Shown here in pieces: positions 15,373 to 24,779 of a DNA stretch of 64,000 nucleotides (position 1 is its first letter; the number at the start of each line of letters is the position of its first letter). The notes below the pieces were generated by a model. The model did no database searches, had not been told where the DNA came from, and saw nothing but the letters and a program-made list of their open reading frames with translations. This stretch comes from an uncultured Clostridia bacterium (GTDB lineage Bacteria > Bacillota > Clostridia > Oscillospirales > Ruminococcaceae). The position numbers and the translations under genes were made by a program. Where the stretch lies: NCBI GenBank assembly GCA_947624375.1, contig CANQKD010000005.1, forward strand, positions 1 to 64,000, read 5' to 3'.

Positions 15373-15996
15373 ATGAAAAACGTTATTACAATAAGCCGTG
15401 AATTTGGCAGCGGCGGACACGAGATAGGAAAGATGATCGCCGAGAAGCTGGGCATACCTTTTTACGACAAGGAGCTGCTGAGCGAAGCTGCAAAACGCAG
15501 CGGTCTGTGCGAGGACCTTTTTGTGCGGCATGACGAGACGTATTCAAACAGCCTGTTGTATTCGCTGGTCATGGGCAGCTACACGCCGACCTCTGACGGC
15601 AGGATAATTTCTGACAATATGCCGATAAACCACAAGATCTTTCTGGCGCAGTTCGATACTATAAAAGAGCTTTCAAAGGAGCCGTGTGTTATTGTCGGCA
15701 GGTGCGCTGACTACGTATTGAAAGAGCACACCAATGTGCTGAACTTCTTTATCGTAGGCAACATTGTTGAAAAGAAAAGGCGCATACTTCAGAGATACGA
15801 CATTGAAAAAGACAAGGTGGAGGATTTTATCCGCAAGACGGACAAGCGCAGGGCGAGTTACTACAACTACTACACAGATATGCGCTGGGGCGAGGCTAAA
15901 AATTACGACCTTTGCATAAATTCCTCAAAAACGGGGCTGCAAGGCGCGGTGGACATAATCCTCGGCTACATTGAGCAGAAGAACAAAAAAGAATGA
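15373..15996 (+). CDS. cytidylate kinase-like family protein
   Basis: 207 residues. The N-terminus ITISREFGSGGHEIGKMIAE is the P-loop variant of the cytidylate-kinase-like family, followed by FYDKELLSEAAKRSG and VIVGRCADYVL; the C-terminal part has DKRRASYYNYYTDMRWG. Family members are probable nucleoside or small-molecule kinases, but the substrate is unknown. AGGAGGTG lies 6 nt before the ATG at 15373. It is a single-gene unit ended by a terminator. Confidence 0.9.
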   Translation: MKNVITISREFGSGGHEIGKMIAEKLGIPFYDKELLSEAAKRSGLCEDLFVRHDETYSNSLLYSLVMGSYTPTSDGRIISDNMPINHKIFLAQFDTIKELSKEPCVIVGRCADYVLKEHTNVLNFFIVGNIVEKKRRILQRYDIEKDKVEDFIRKTDKRRASYYNYYTDMRWGEAKNYDLCINSSKTGLQGAVDIILGYIEQKNKKE

Positions 15997-16026
15997 ACAC
16001 ACTGACATCGCTGACATACTAAAATA

Positions 16027-16062
16027 CAGACCGGAAAGCAAAGGCTCTCCGGTCTTGTTTTT
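16027..16062. terminator. terminator between the kinase-like gene and the AAA+ gene
   Basis: Stem AGACCGGA...TCCGGTCT followed by TGTTTTTT, between two converging genes. It is clearly functional for the plus strand; the minus-strand side has few T. Confidence 0.85.
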
Positions 16063-17999
16063 TAAAAGCCCACGGTGCGGCGTTTGAAGCCGCCGCTTAA
16101 GTCAAATTCTTTTTCTCTGCACGCTTGCAAAAAGTCTTCGGCTGAAACGCATATTCCGTCTGAGTTTTCAAAACGGCAGCGCATGGCGGCTTTGCCCCAC
16201 GTTCGCTCAAACAGGTTGCGAACAAAGCGCGCGTTTGAAAATTCTTTTGAGGAAATCACGCTTTCGGGTATAGAGCAAAAATAATCTTTTGCAGCCGAAA
16301 GAATATTCTCATCATAGCTGAAAGACTTTTGCAGCATATTCTTGAATATCTCAAAAAGCTGCTCGCCTGTGTAGTTTGGAAATTCTATAACATACGGCAT
16401 ACGGCTTTTAAGACCCTGGTTGCCCTGCATGAGCGTTTTCATCTCGTCCGCGTAACCTGCCATTATCACCACCATATCACTGCGGTGGTTCTCCATTTCG
16501 GCTATCAGCGTTTCAAGAGCCTCACGACCGAAATCTCTGCTGTCATCGCTGCCGCGGTAGAGAGAATACGCCTCATCTATAAACAGCACCGAGCCGTATG
16601 CATCGCGGCATATGCCTGCGGTTTTGGGGGCGGTCTCGCCGATGAACTTTCCGCACAGGTCTCTGCCGGTGTATTCAAAAAAGCTGCCGTTACGCAACAC
16701 ACCGCTTTCTTTGAGCATTTTGCCTATGATACGCGCAACGGTGGTCTTGCCTGTGCCGGGGCTGCCTATAAACTGCATATGCAGGCAGGGGCGTTCAATG
16801 CCGCTGTTTGATATGGCTGTATTTATCTGCGCGACTATCTCTTTCACGCGCTTTGCTATGTTTTCCATACCGACGAGAGAAGACAGCATTTCTTCACTGG
16901 TCTGCTCTTTTATCATGCTGCTTTCGGAGAGTGAGAGAATATCGCTCTGGCGAATAACGTTGTCAACACCCGAGGTAAGGCTGCTGACCTGCTTTTGATA
17001 AACCATTTCGCACACAACTTTTTTAACTGTGTTTATGCCATAGAATCTGCCGTCGCGCTTTTCTTCCGCTATTCGAGCGTTGAATACCTGCCACGCGCTT
17101 TCTTCGGTGGTGTAGCCTATTTCTGCAAGGGCTGACTCGGCGCACTGCCGCAGCTGCTGGGTGCTGAACGGCAGGAACGTTACCTCGCGTATGAAAAGAT
17201 AGTCGGCGAGGGCATCTTTTATCTCTTTGAGAATATTCGCCTCAACAAACGGCACGCGGAAAATGAAGATGTTGTCGGCGGTGTGGCGGTCTATCAGGGC
17301 AAGCATATCGCGGAAAGGCTTTTCGCTGGTCATGCTCAGCCACTCGCTTATGTCAACGCAGTACATAATGCCACGGCGTTTCAGACCCAGCTTTTTAAGG
17401 TCTGCCAGCGCGCCCATGAATGTGTCGGGCGAGTCGGTCAGCTGCTTTTGTGTAAGTTTCAGCTCTATTATACGCCGCTCGGAGCAGAATTCAAAAATGC
17501 CAAGCTCCTCTAAAAGGTCGGCGAAAAGCTCCGCATAGGTGGAAAAGCCGCAGCCGTCGTTTATCGAGAAAAGATACGACTGCGATGCGAACACCCTCTG
17601 CGTGGCAAACTGTTTTATCTGCGGTGTTATGGCGGCTATCTCGCTTGCAAGCGCTTTGAATTCCTCTGCGCCGACAAGTTTTTCTATCCGCTCACGCGCG
17701 CCGTGGACGGCGTTTGCTTTACCAAGAAAGACGGGTGTCACCAAGAGCGCTTCGGCAACGCTTTCAAGGCTGAAAGACTGCTTTGCTATACCCTGTATCA
17801 CGCGCACCGTCTGATCGGCGCTGTCCTCGGTACATAGCGTAAGGCGGCATTTGAGCGTGCCTGTGCGTTTCATCTGCGCGCCCTCGGGGAAAACGCCCTT
17901 GCAGGCTGTGAATATATCCTCCAAAGGGTCGGGAAAGTAGGTCTTGTTGGCTTCATACCAGTCTTTAAGAATTTTTACATCTACGGTTTTTGTAAACAA
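16062..17999 (-). CDS. AAA+ ATPase, CbbX/SpoVK-like
   Basis: 645 residues. About 370 residues of unrecognised N-terminal sequence lead to an AAA+ core: Walker A GSPGTGKTT at about 412-420, Walker B VLFIDEAYSL near 471-480, then a VVIMAGYADEM segment and lid domain, as in CbbX/SpoVK ATPases. A TTG start at 17999 is preceded by GGAGGTGACAC; the longer frame has no site. Likely a remodelling or sporulation-type ATPase; partner unknown. Its promoter region abuts that of peptide cassette G, which is divergent. Confidence 0.85.
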   Translation of the reverse strand: MFTKTVDVKILKDWYEANKTYFPDPLEDIFTACKGVFPEGAQMKRTGTLKCRLTLCTEDSADQTVRVIQGIAKQSFSLESVAEALLVTPVFLGKANAVHGARERIEKLVGAEEFKALASEIAAITPQIKQFATQRVFASQSYLFSINDGCGFSTYAELFADLLEELGIFEFCSERRIIELKLTQKQLTDSPDTFMGALADLKKLGLKRRGIMYCVDISEWLSMTSEKPFRDMLALIDRHTADNIFIFRVPFVEANILKEIKDALADYLFIREVTFLPFSTQQLRQCAESALAEIGYTTEESAWQVFNARIAEEKRDGRFYGINTVKKVVCEMVYQKQVSSLTSGVDNVIRQSDILSLSESSMIKEQTSEEMLSSLVGMENIAKRVKEIVAQINTAISNSGIERPCLHMQFIGSPGTGKTTVARIIGKMLKESGVLRNGSFFEYTGRDLCGKFIGETAPKTAGICRDAYGSVLFIDEAYSLYRGSDDSRDFGREALETLIAEMENHRSDMVVIMAGYADEMKTLMQGNQGLKSRMPYVIEFPNYTGEQLFEIFKNMLQKSFSYDENILSAAKDYFCSIPESVISSKEFSNARFVRNLFERTWGKAAMRCRFENSDGICVSAEDFLQACREKEFDLSGGFKRRTVGF

Positions 18000-18085
18000 A
18001 GTGTCACCTCCGCAAAGTTTACTATTATACATTATAACATCGGTAAAGAAGTTTTTCAAGTATTGCAATTATAAAAAGAATATGT

Positions 18086-18292
18086 TATAATATACTTGTG
18101 CCAATATGGCACATATACCGGTGAAGTACGAAAACGGTAGCAGGCAACAGCGTCTTCTTGCGAAGCCGCTTGTAAGTTTTATTTCGCCGACAAAAGGTCG
18201 GCGATTTTTGCGCGACTTCATAGAAGTCGCTGAAAACCATAAAACTTCCCTCCCATTTCTCCTCCGTCAGAGGAAGATCGGGGGTGATATCA
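18086..18292 (+). promoter_or_regulatory. promoter and long leader of peptide cassette G
   Basis: The -35 is weak, TTGCAA (18063-18068); 17 bp; TATAAT (18086-18091). The leader has GTGCCAATATGGCAC and TACCG...CGGTA hairpins, then GCGTCTTCTTGCGAAGCCGC, then the three-stem palindrome at 18174-18247, nearly identical to cassette D. Confidence 0.75.
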
Positions 18293-18370
18293 GTGGATAA
18301 TGTTACATTGATATTAGTCATTATTATATTGATACTTATCAGGGATATTATCAATAATAATAAAAAATAA
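18293..18370 (+). CDS. small hydrophobic peptide G (type I toxin-like), 25 aa, GTG start
   Basis: Same 25-residue sequence as peptide D, but the start codon is GTG instead of ATG, with the same GGGGGTGAT site. With the weaker -35 this copy should be made less than D. The stop lies in the shared terminator with the antisense RNA. Confidence 0.68.
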   Translation: MDNVTLILVIIILILIRDIINNNKK

Positions 18371-18457
18371 CCGCTCAACTCACCAAATTGCAGCGATTAT
18401 TTTTTAATCCAATTTTGGGGAGATAGCCGCTATCGTACCAGCCGGTATCTCTTTTCT
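18362..18457 (-). ncRNA. antisense RNA of peptide cassette G
   Basis: Minus-strand promoter TTGACA (18492-18487), 17 bp, TATAAT (18469-18464). The hairpin GAGATACCGG...CGGCTATCTC is as in E and F. The promoter context (GCCCGTGCCCGTGTTGACA to its right) matches the boundary between cassettes A, B and C in reverse orientation. Confidence 0.7.
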
Positions 18458-18514
18458 ATTTATATTATACACCACTCAGACCAATTTGTCAAGCATTTTT
18501 TGCCCGTGCCCGTG

Positions 18515-18544
18515 TTGACATAAGGCGACAAGATATGTTATAAT
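18515..18544 (+). promoter_or_regulatory. promoter of the small ORF-ung operon, cassette type
   Basis: TTGACA (18515-18520), 18 bp, TATAAT (18539-18544). It sits back-to-back with the antisense promoter of cassette G, 22 bp apart, in the same arrangement as between cassettes. Confidence 0.85.
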
Positions 18545-18584
18545 ACATTTATATGACATGATATATATTATACGAGGTGGTATT

Positions 18585-18698
18585 ATGAAAAATCGTGAGA
18601 AGAAAAAGCGCATAGTTGCGTGGATACTGGTAATAGCAATGGGGCTCAGCATTGTAGGCGGAATACTGCTTACCGCTATTGCAGGCGTGGCATCGTAA
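18585..18698 (+). CDS. small single-span membrane protein, 37 aa
   Basis: It begins MKNREKKKRIVAWILVIAMG and continues with a hydrophobic, Gly-rich helix ending in AIAGVAS. GAGGTGG lies 6 nt before ATG. The uracil-DNA glycosylase start follows its stop by two bases, suggesting translational coupling. The basic head plus one helix recalls short membrane proteins common ahead of Firmicutes genes; function unknown. It differs from the cassette peptides: no antisense promoter, no NxKK tail. Confidence 0.7.
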   Translation: MKNREKKKRIVAWILVIAMGLSIVGGILLTAIAGVAS

Positions 18699-18700
18699 TT

Positions 18701-19372
18701 ATGATACATACAGGCAACGACTGGGAAGAAGTACTCAAAGGCGAGTGCGAAAAACCGTATTTTAAAAGCCTTTGCGAAAAGCTGCGGCAGGAGTACGCAC
18801 AGTACACCATATACCCCGAAAAGCAGAATGTTTTTAACGCTTTGAAAACCACCGCATACAGCGATGTAAAGGCAGTCTTGTTGGGTCAGGATCCCTACCA
18901 CAACAGGGGGCAGGCGCACGGGCTGTGCTTTTCGGTGCGAAAAGGGTGCGAGATACCGCCATCGCTGAAAAATATGTACAAAGAGCTTCAGAGCGACCTT
19001 GACATTCCGCCTGCAAAACACGGCGAGCTTACCGCGTGGGCAAGGCAGGGTGTGCTTATGCTCAACACCGTGTTGACGGTGCGCGAGGGGCAGGCAAACA
19101 GTCACAAGGGGCTTGGCTGGGAGCTTTTTACCGATGAGATAATACGCAAACTTAACGAGCGCGAAAAGCCGATAGCTTTCATACTGTGGGGCGCAAACGC
19201 GAGAACGAAGACCGCTCTTATAACAAACAGCCGCCACGGCGTGTTCACAGCGGCGCACCCCAGCCCTCTTTCGGCTTACAACGGATTTTTTGGGTGCAGG
19301 CATTTTTCGCTGGTGAACAGATTTTTGTCTGCAAACGATATTGTACCGATAGACTGGAGAATACCCGACTAA
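18701..19372 (+). CDS. ung: uracil-DNA glycosylase
   Basis: 223 residues, family 1 UDG: the water-activating motif GQDPYH (62-67), the minor-groove loop HPSPLS (186-191), and AHGLCFSV. It removes uracil from DNA. It has no ribosome-binding site of its own and starts 2 bp after the small membrane protein, so coupling is likely. Confidence 0.97.
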   Translation: MIHTGNDWEEVLKGECEKPYFKSLCEKLRQEYAQYTIYPEKQNVFNALKTTAYSDVKAVLLGQDPYHNRGQAHGLCFSVRKGCEIPPSLKNMYKELQSDLDIPPAKHGELTAWARQGVLMLNTVLTVREGQANSHKGLGWELFTDEIIRKLNEREKPIAFILWGANARTKTALITNSRHGVFTAAHPSPLSAYNGFFGCRHFSLVNRFLSANDIVPIDWRIPD

Positions 19373-19394
19373 ATTATATAAAGGAGTTTTTGAA

Positions 19395-20879
19395 ATGGAA
19401 TTTACAAACATACCAAAGGAAAAAATTGCGCTGGTGGCTGTCAGCCGCGACTGCTTCCCGATGACGCTTTCCGTCAGCAGGAGAGACAGGCTTGCTAAAG
19501 CGTATGAAGAAAAGTACGGCGCGCAGGGCAATCTGTACGTATGCCCCGTGTGCATTGAAAACGAGAAAGATATGCTTAAAGCCCTTGACGACATTAAGGC
19601 AAACGGCTGCAACGCTCTGGCGGTGTATCTTGGCAACTTCGGTCCCGAAACGCCTGAAACGCTGCTTGCAAAATATTTTGACGGCCCTGCGATGTACTTT
19701 GCGGCGGCGGAAGAAAGCTCGGGCGATATGTGCGACGGCAGGGGCGATGCTTACTGCGGTATGCTGAACGCAAGCTATAATCTCTATCTTCGCGGCATAA
19801 GCGCTTACATACCCGAATACCCCGTTGGCACGGCTGAGGAATGCGCCGACATGATAGCAGGTTTTGCTCCCATAGCGAGGGCTGTTATAGCGGTCAAGAA
19901 CCTGAAGATAATATCGTTCGGTCCTCGTCCGCAGGATTTTCTTGCCTGCAACGCGCCTATAAAACGTCTGTATGATATGGGCGTTGAGATAGAGGAAAAC
20001 AGCGAGCTTGACCTGTTTGAGAGCTTTAATAACCACGCAGGCGATGAGAGAATACCCTCTGTTATAGCGGATATGGAAAAGGAGCTGGGAGAGGGCAATA
20101 AAAAGCCCGAGGTGCTGCAAAAACTTGCGCAGTATGAGCTTACTCTGCTTGACTGGTGCGAAAACCACCGCGGCGGCAGAAAGTATGTTGCCATTGCAGG
20201 CAAGTGCTGGCCCGCGTTTCAGACGCAGTTCGGCTTTGTGCCGTGCTATGTGAACAGCCGACTTACCTCTCGCGGTATACCCGTTTCGTGCGAGGTGGAT
20301 ATTTACGGCGCGCTGAGCGAATACATAGGCGCTGCTATAAGCCGCGATGCCGTAACGCTTCTCGATATAAACAACACCGTCCCTGCGGATATGTACGAAA
20401 ACAACATTAAGGGCAGATTCGATTACACCCACCGCGACACGTTCATGGGCTTCCACTGCGGAAACACGCCTATCTGCAAGCTGTCATCTGCCGAGATGAA
20501 GTACCAGAAGATAATGGCGCGCACCCTGCCGCAGGAGTGCACGAACGGTACGCTGGAGGGCGATATAGCGGCAGGTGAGATAACGTTCTTCCGCCTGCAA
20601 AGCACCAGCGACTGCAAGCTTCGCGCATATGTGGCGCAGGGCGAGATACTGCCCGTGCAGACCTGTTCTTTCGGCGGCATAGGCGTATTTGCAATACACG
20701 ATATGGGCAGATTCTACCGTTATGTACTGATAAACAAAAACTACCCTCACCACGGGGCTGTGGCGTTCGGTCATTTTGGCAGAGAGCTGTTTGAGACGTT
20801 CAGGCTGCTGGGCGTTGCGGAGATAGACTACAACCACCCCGAAAGCGAAAAATACCCCGATGAGGACCCGTTCAAATAA
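19395..20879 (+). CDS. L-fucose/L-arabinose isomerase-like protein
   Basis: 494 residues of the fucose/arabinose isomerase superfamily: an alpha/beta N-terminal half (VSVSRRDRLAKAYEEKYG, LAVYLGNFGPE) and a C-terminal barrel with GFHCGNTPICKL and a HHGAVAFGHFGRELFE stretch with possible metal-binding His. It resembles annotated fucose isomerase-like proteins in Firmicutes and is probably cytoplasmic; the actual sugar is unknown. AAGGAG lies 8 nt before the ATG. A 22-bp gap from ung and 11-bp gap to the next gene suggest one operon. Confidence 0.8.
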   Translation: MEFTNIPKEKIALVAVSRDCFPMTLSVSRRDRLAKAYEEKYGAQGNLYVCPVCIENEKDMLKALDDIKANGCNALAVYLGNFGPETPETLLAKYFDGPAMYFAAAEESSGDMCDGRGDAYCGMLNASYNLYLRGISAYIPEYPVGTAEECADMIAGFAPIARAVIAVKNLKIISFGPRPQDFLACNAPIKRLYDMGVEIEENSELDLFESFNNHAGDERIPSVIADMEKELGEGNKKPEVLQKLAQYELTLLDWCENHRGGRKYVAIAGKCWPAFQTQFGFVPCYVNSRLTSRGIPVSCEVDIYGALSEYIGAAISRDAVTLLDINNTVPADMYENNIKGRFDYTHRDTFMGFHCGNTPICKLSSAEMKYQKIMARTLPQECTNGTLEGDIAAGEITFFRLQSTSDCKLRAYVAQGEILPVQTCSFGGIGVFAIHDMGRFYRYVLINKNYPHHGAVAFGHFGRELFETFRLLGVAEIDYNHPESEKYPDEDPFK

Positions 20880-20890
20880 GGAGCGAAAGA

Positions 20891-21517
20891 ATGACAAAGA
20901 TAAATGTAAGCACAGGGGCTGTAAAAGAATTTGAATGCGACGAGATGACGGTAACTTTCAATGTTGCGGTAAAAGAAGCAGACAGCGGCAAGGCTGCGGC
21001 GGTTGGCAAAGAGCAGGTGGAGAAACTGCTTGCCGCGCTGGAGGAAAAGGCTTCAATAAAGCCCGAAAATATGGCTTTTGAAGATGAAAATGTAGTTGAG
21101 TCGCGTTTTGAAGATGACAACAAAAAGAGGTTTACCTTTGAAAAATCATTCAGTTTTTCGGCAAAGGCCGATATGGCTGTTGTGGGTGCTCTGACAGATA
21201 TTGTTAAGGGTCTGAAATATGCAGAATATGATGTTGACTTTTTCCTCTCGGAAAATGATGCTAAAAAAGACGAAGTGCTAGCGGCTGCGACGGAAAATTC
21301 GCGCAGAAAGGCTGAGATAATTGCAAAAAGTCTGGGGCTGAAGATCACGGGCATCGGCAAGGTCAATTTCGGCGGCAGAGGATCGTATTCTGTGCAGGAG
21401 CTGCAACAGGAACAAATTATGACTGCCGGTGTAAAACCAAAGGGAAGAGCGGCTTTAGTTGCACTGCCCAAAAGAAGAATAGAAAGCAGCGTTGATATAA
21501 CGTGGCTGGCGGAATAA
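20891..21517 (+). CDS. SIMPL (DUF541) domain protein
   Basis: 208 residues without a signal peptide. The central part SRRKAEIIAKSLGLKITGIGKV is the typical SIMPL motif; the family is of uncertain function. AAGGAGCG precedes the ATG. Likely last gene of the ung operon; a repeat block follows. Confidence 0.85.
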   Translation: MTKINVSTGAVKEFECDEMTVTFNVAVKEADSGKAAAVGKEQVEKLLAALEEKASIKPENMAFEDENVVESRFEDDNKKRFTFEKSFSFSAKADMAVVGALTDIVKGLKYAEYDVDFFLSENDAKKDEVLAAATENSRRKAEIIAKSLGLKITGIGKVNFGGRGSYSVQELQQEQIMTAGVKPKGRAALVALPKRRIESSVDITWLAE

Positions 21518-22228
21518 GAGCGTAATATTTGCGCTTACGCGCAAGCCTGCGGAGCTGTTCAACGCCCCACAAAAGTTGCCTTGCCAAAACGGAATGTTTT
21601 CGGTCAAGCTCTTTTTTACAGTTGCTTCGCAACTGCCAAGGCTTGCATGGGTGTAGCGTTCGCAAGCGACCGCCGGCAGAGCCCCACAAACACAACGTGC
21701 GCTCTGCTACTAGAGGTTAGAAGTGAGAAGTTAGAAGTTAGAAACGGTTTTGCGGCTATTGCGCGAAGCCGTTTTTTCTGCGGTTTATAGTTAGAGGCAA
21801 GAAGCAAGAAGTTGGGGCTTGTCCGTACTGCGAGTTTTCCGCAGTACGTTTCAAGTCTAATTTCCGCACTACTGACCTCTTTTGCCTTACAAACAAAACC
21901 TATGCGTATTTCTCTCTTTAGCCTCCTCCACAAAGCTACGAAGTTCCGTGCGAAGAGGTCGCGAATTTTCATCAAGGCTCAGCGCGTGGTCGTAGGTGTG
22001 GGTAAGGAAAAGAGAGCGCGAGGGAAAAACCTTAGGGAAGGGAGTGGAGCGCGCGCCCTTCCTTGCAGATACACTCCCTATACCCCTATGGTTTTTCCCT
22101 CGCATAGAAATGCGCGAACATATCAGCCTACTCAAAATGAGAAGATAATCAAATTAAAGTTGAGCGTTGAACGCGCTCCTGCGCCACGCGTAAGCGTATA
22201 TATTCTATTTATCTTAGGAACACTTTTG
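21518..22228. repeat. intergenic repeat block 3, no gene seen
   Basis: It is bordered by GCGCTTACGCGC (21533) and the inverse CGCGTAAGCG (22186), in inverted orientation. Inside are GAGGTTAGAAGTGAG-type heptamer runs near 21713, a GTACTGCG...CGCAGTAC hairpin (21825-21850), and a 135-bp segment (21870-22000) almost identical to 6165-6300. Open frames in it have no support. Confidence 0.75.
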
Positions 22229-22852
22229 CTATTTAAAAATAAGCATATACAGCCCGAGAAGCAGCAGAAAACCGCCCTGTATACAGCTGAGGTCAAACCT
22301 GCCGCCCAGCCGCCTGTTTATCTGCGTGCCTAAATTCCTGCCGATAAGTACGAGTATAAGACATACCACAAAAGTGGCTGACGAAGTAAATATCTTGCCG
22401 CCCGTGCTCAGCGACGGCCCTGTGCATATACCCACCGCCATGGCATCTGATGCGACCGCGAGCGAGAGCGGTATACATTCTTTTACTGAAAGAGATCTTG
22501 AATTATCAGTATCCGCTGCGGTCTCGTCGATCAAAAGCGCCATGACACGGCTGCTTTTACTGAGCCTGCCGCCCTGTTTGCGGTCAATGCGCGAGAGCAG
22601 GGGTTTTAAAATTCCTGTTATGCCGAACATAAGTATAAGCACCGCGCCGAGCTTTATGCAGGTCTGCGGCGAGAAAGGCAAAACGGCATCTGCAAGAAAA
22701 AGAGCGAACGCCATGCCCAGCCCATGTATAAAGGTCATTGTCATTACGCACCGCAGCGGAAAACCTATGCCGGAAATGCGGTAGCTTACCGACACCGACA
22801 TGGCGTCAAAGCAGCTTGCAAGCGCCATCAGCATTATTTCTATTATAGACAT
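22229..22852 (-). CDS. ytaF: MntP/YtaF-type membrane protein (putative manganese efflux or sporulation)
   Basis: 207 residues with six hydrophobic segments in two halves. The N-terminal ALASCFDAMSVSVSYRISGI and internal ALAVASDAMAVGICTG carry the duplicated Asp motif of MntP-type efflux proteins. The closer match by style is the YtaF sporulation branch. Metal specificity is not provable from sequence. AGGTGT precedes the ATG. Confidence 0.85.
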   Translation of the reverse strand: MSIIEIMLMALASCFDAMSVSVSYRISGIGFPLRCVMTMTFIHGLGMAFALFLADAVLPFSPQTCIKLGAVLILMFGITGILKPLLSRIDRKQGGRLSKSSRVMALLIDETAADTDNSRSLSVKECIPLSLAVASDAMAVGICTGPSLSTGGKIFTSSATFVVCLILVLIGRNLGTQINRRLGGRFDLSCIQGGFLLLLGLYMLIFK

Positions 22853-22968
22853 ATCACACCTCCGTTTGAGAATATCTTTTTTATTCTATGCCGAAGGTGT
22901 GTTTTTTGTCAGCGTATGTATAAAAGCGGAGAGGCAGCGGAAGTATACATATTGAAAGGGTGATATGT

Positions 22969-23091
22969 ATGACGATGATAAGCTGCCTTGAAGAATGTAT
23001 GTATCAGAAAGAGGGCGCGTGCACACTGGAAGATGTAAGGGTATCAAACATAAGCGGCGATGAGCGCTGCGCATTTTTTGTGAAGAAGTAA
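22969..23091 (+). CDS. small Cys-containing protein, 40 aa
   Basis: MTMISCLEECMYQKEGACTL and then ISGDERCAFF: four Cys in a C-x3-C-x7-C-x18-C arrangement, suggesting a bound metal ion as in other tiny clostridial Cys proteins. GAAAGGGTGAT precedes the ATG. It lies in a 300-bp gap between divergent genes. Function unknown. Confidence 0.62.
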   Translation: MTMISCLEECMYQKEGACTLEDVRVSNISGDERCAFFVKK

Positions 23092-23153
23092 AAGTGGCAG
23101 ACGGCGGTATTTTTTCATAAAATAGACTGAGCAAATCAAAAAGGGGGATATTT

Positions 23154-24224
23154 ATGGAAAAATATTTTTTAGGCTCAATGGCTGAGGAGGGCTTCCGCAG
23201 CGATTTTCACAAACTTATATCTTCTGACGGCGTGTACACCTACATACTAAAAGGCGGCGCGGGAACGGGAAAATCGTCACTGATGAAGAAGATAGCGGCA
23301 AGGTTTGAAGATGTGAGCGACGTGGTAACATACTGCTGCTCATCAGACCCCGACAGCCTGGATGCGGTGTATGTAAAAAAGGCTAACGCGCTTGTGGTCG
23401 ACGGCACTGCGCCGCACACGTTCGATCCCGAGTTCCCTGCGGTAAAGCAGATGATAGTGAACCTTGGCGACCACTGGAACGCAGATATACTGCGAGAGCA
23501 CACGAGTGATATTATCGGCGTTACGCTCAAGCACCGCGGCTATATGAACACCGTGAAAAGCTATGTGGCAGCAATGACAAAGCTTTTTGACGATACATAT
23601 TTTTCGGCGCAGGGTGATGCGGCTGCCGACAGGATAGAAGCGTTTGCGGAAAAGACCGCCGCAAAACTGTTTGCAAAAAAATGCTCTGTAAGCGGCAAGG
23701 CTGAGTTTTCGCTGATTAGTGCCATATCACCGAAAGGATACATGACACAGACCGCCACGCTTGACGGCATTGAAAAAATATTCGCGGTGAAAGACGACTA
23801 CTACGCGGCAGGGGATATATTCTTAAAGAAGATAGCAGACGAGGCTATGCGCAAGGGCTGCGACGTTACGATAAGCAAGAGCAATATGTTTACGCAAAGC
23901 GTTTACGAATTTGTGATAATAAAAGAGCTTGGCATGGCGTTCGCGCTCTCCTCGCCGATGAACGGTTACGAAAACGAAAACGCGGTTAAGATAAACGTCA
24001 TGAGGTTTTACGACAAAAACGAGATGGCTATTAAAAAGGCTCGCCTTAAAATGAACAAAAACGCCTGCTTAAAGCTCCTTGAAGAAACTGCGCAGACGCT
24101 TACAGAGGCTAAAAAAGTTCATGACGAGATAGAAAAATATTACATTGCGGCTATGGATTTTTCATCGGTAGATGAAACTGCCGAAAAGCTGTGCAGACTT
24201 ATCAATGAAAAACTAGCGGTTTAA
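23154..24224 (+). CDS. P-loop ATPase, PRK06851-like
   Basis: 356 residues. A Walker A GGAGTGKSS lies at 34-42; CSSDPDSLDAVYV and VDGTAPHTFDP follow, as in the conserved clostridial PRK06851 family of uncharacterised ATP-binding proteins. It is soluble. Its 3' end overlaps the convergent tspO gene by 12 bp. AAAGGGGG precedes the ATG. Confidence 0.85.
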   Translation: MEKYFLGSMAEEGFRSDFHKLISSDGVYTYILKGGAGTGKSSLMKKIAARFEDVSDVVTYCCSSDPDSLDAVYVKKANALVVDGTAPHTFDPEFPAVKQMIVNLGDHWNADILREHTSDIIGVTLKHRGYMNTVKSYVAAMTKLFDDTYFSAQGDAAADRIEAFAEKTAAKLFAKKCSVSGKAEFSLISAISPKGYMTQTATLDGIEKIFAVKDDYYAAGDIFLKKIADEAMRKGCDVTISKSNMFTQSVYEFVIIKELGMAFALSSPMNGYENENAVKINVMRFYDKNEMAIKKARLKMNKNACLKLLEETAQTLTEAKKVHDEIEKYYIAAMDFSSVDETAEKLCRLINEKLAV

Positions 24225-24686
24225 TATCCACACGGCGGCGTTAAGCACGGCTGCGAACGTCACCCACAGCGCATAAGGCAGTTGCAGAAGCCCTGCGAGT
24301 TTGTCGGCTTTGTAAAACTCACGCATAAAGCAGATCACCCACGCAAGCAGGAGCAATATCCACAAAAACGACAGCGCAAAGTTTTGCATATCGAAGAATA
24401 TCACGCCCCACAGAAAGTTCACGGGCAGATGTGCAAAATAGGTGAGCAGCGCCTTTTTGCGGTTTGGCGCGCCGCCCTTTAAAACGATGTAAGAGGACAC
24501 CGCCATGAGCAGGAAGAGTATGCCCCAGACGATAGGAAAAATTTTTCCCGGGGGCGCGAAAAACGGCTTTTTTATCTGCTCGTAGACCTTGCTGCTGTTC
24601 ATGGTCGCAAGGGCAGACAAAGCGAGGGTGCCGCCTGAAGCCAGCAATGCCACAGCGGCGTATTTTATCTTATCAACAAAACGCAT
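24213..24686 (-). CDS. tspO: TspO/MBR family membrane protein
   Basis: 157 residues, five membrane helices. Signatures: PFFAPPGKIFPIVWGILF and the C-terminal YALWVTFAAVLNAAVWILN. TspO proteins bind tetrapyrroles or sterol-like ligands. AGGAGC lies just upstream. The 3' end overlaps the convergent ATPase gene. Confidence 0.93.
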   Translation of the reverse strand: MRFVDKIKYAAVALLASGGTLALSALATMNSSKVYEQIKKPFFAPPGKIFPIVWGILFLLMAVSSYIVLKGGAPNRKKALLTYFAHLPVNFLWGVIFFDMQNFALSFLWILLLLAWVICFMREFYKADKLAGLLQLPYALWVTFAAVLNAAVWILNR

Positions 24687-24779
24687 ACCGTAAAGCTCCT
24701 TAAAAAATTCTCTGCTTTATGGTATGCGCTATTGTCAGATATTATTCTTTTGCGGTTAAATTAAAGTGTTGATAAGGTT

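Noticed and set aside
18585-18698. Ninth cassette at the small ORF before ung
   Set aside because: No convergent antisense promoter and no NxKK tail; it looks like a normal small membrane protein.
19374-20456. 360-residue minus-strand open frame
   Set aside because: It is antisense to the fucose-isomerase-like gene, which has a proper start and family motifs.
21812-22333. 173-residue plus-strand open frame
   Set aside because: It crosses a repeat block and the convergent ytaF gene; no site and no similarity.
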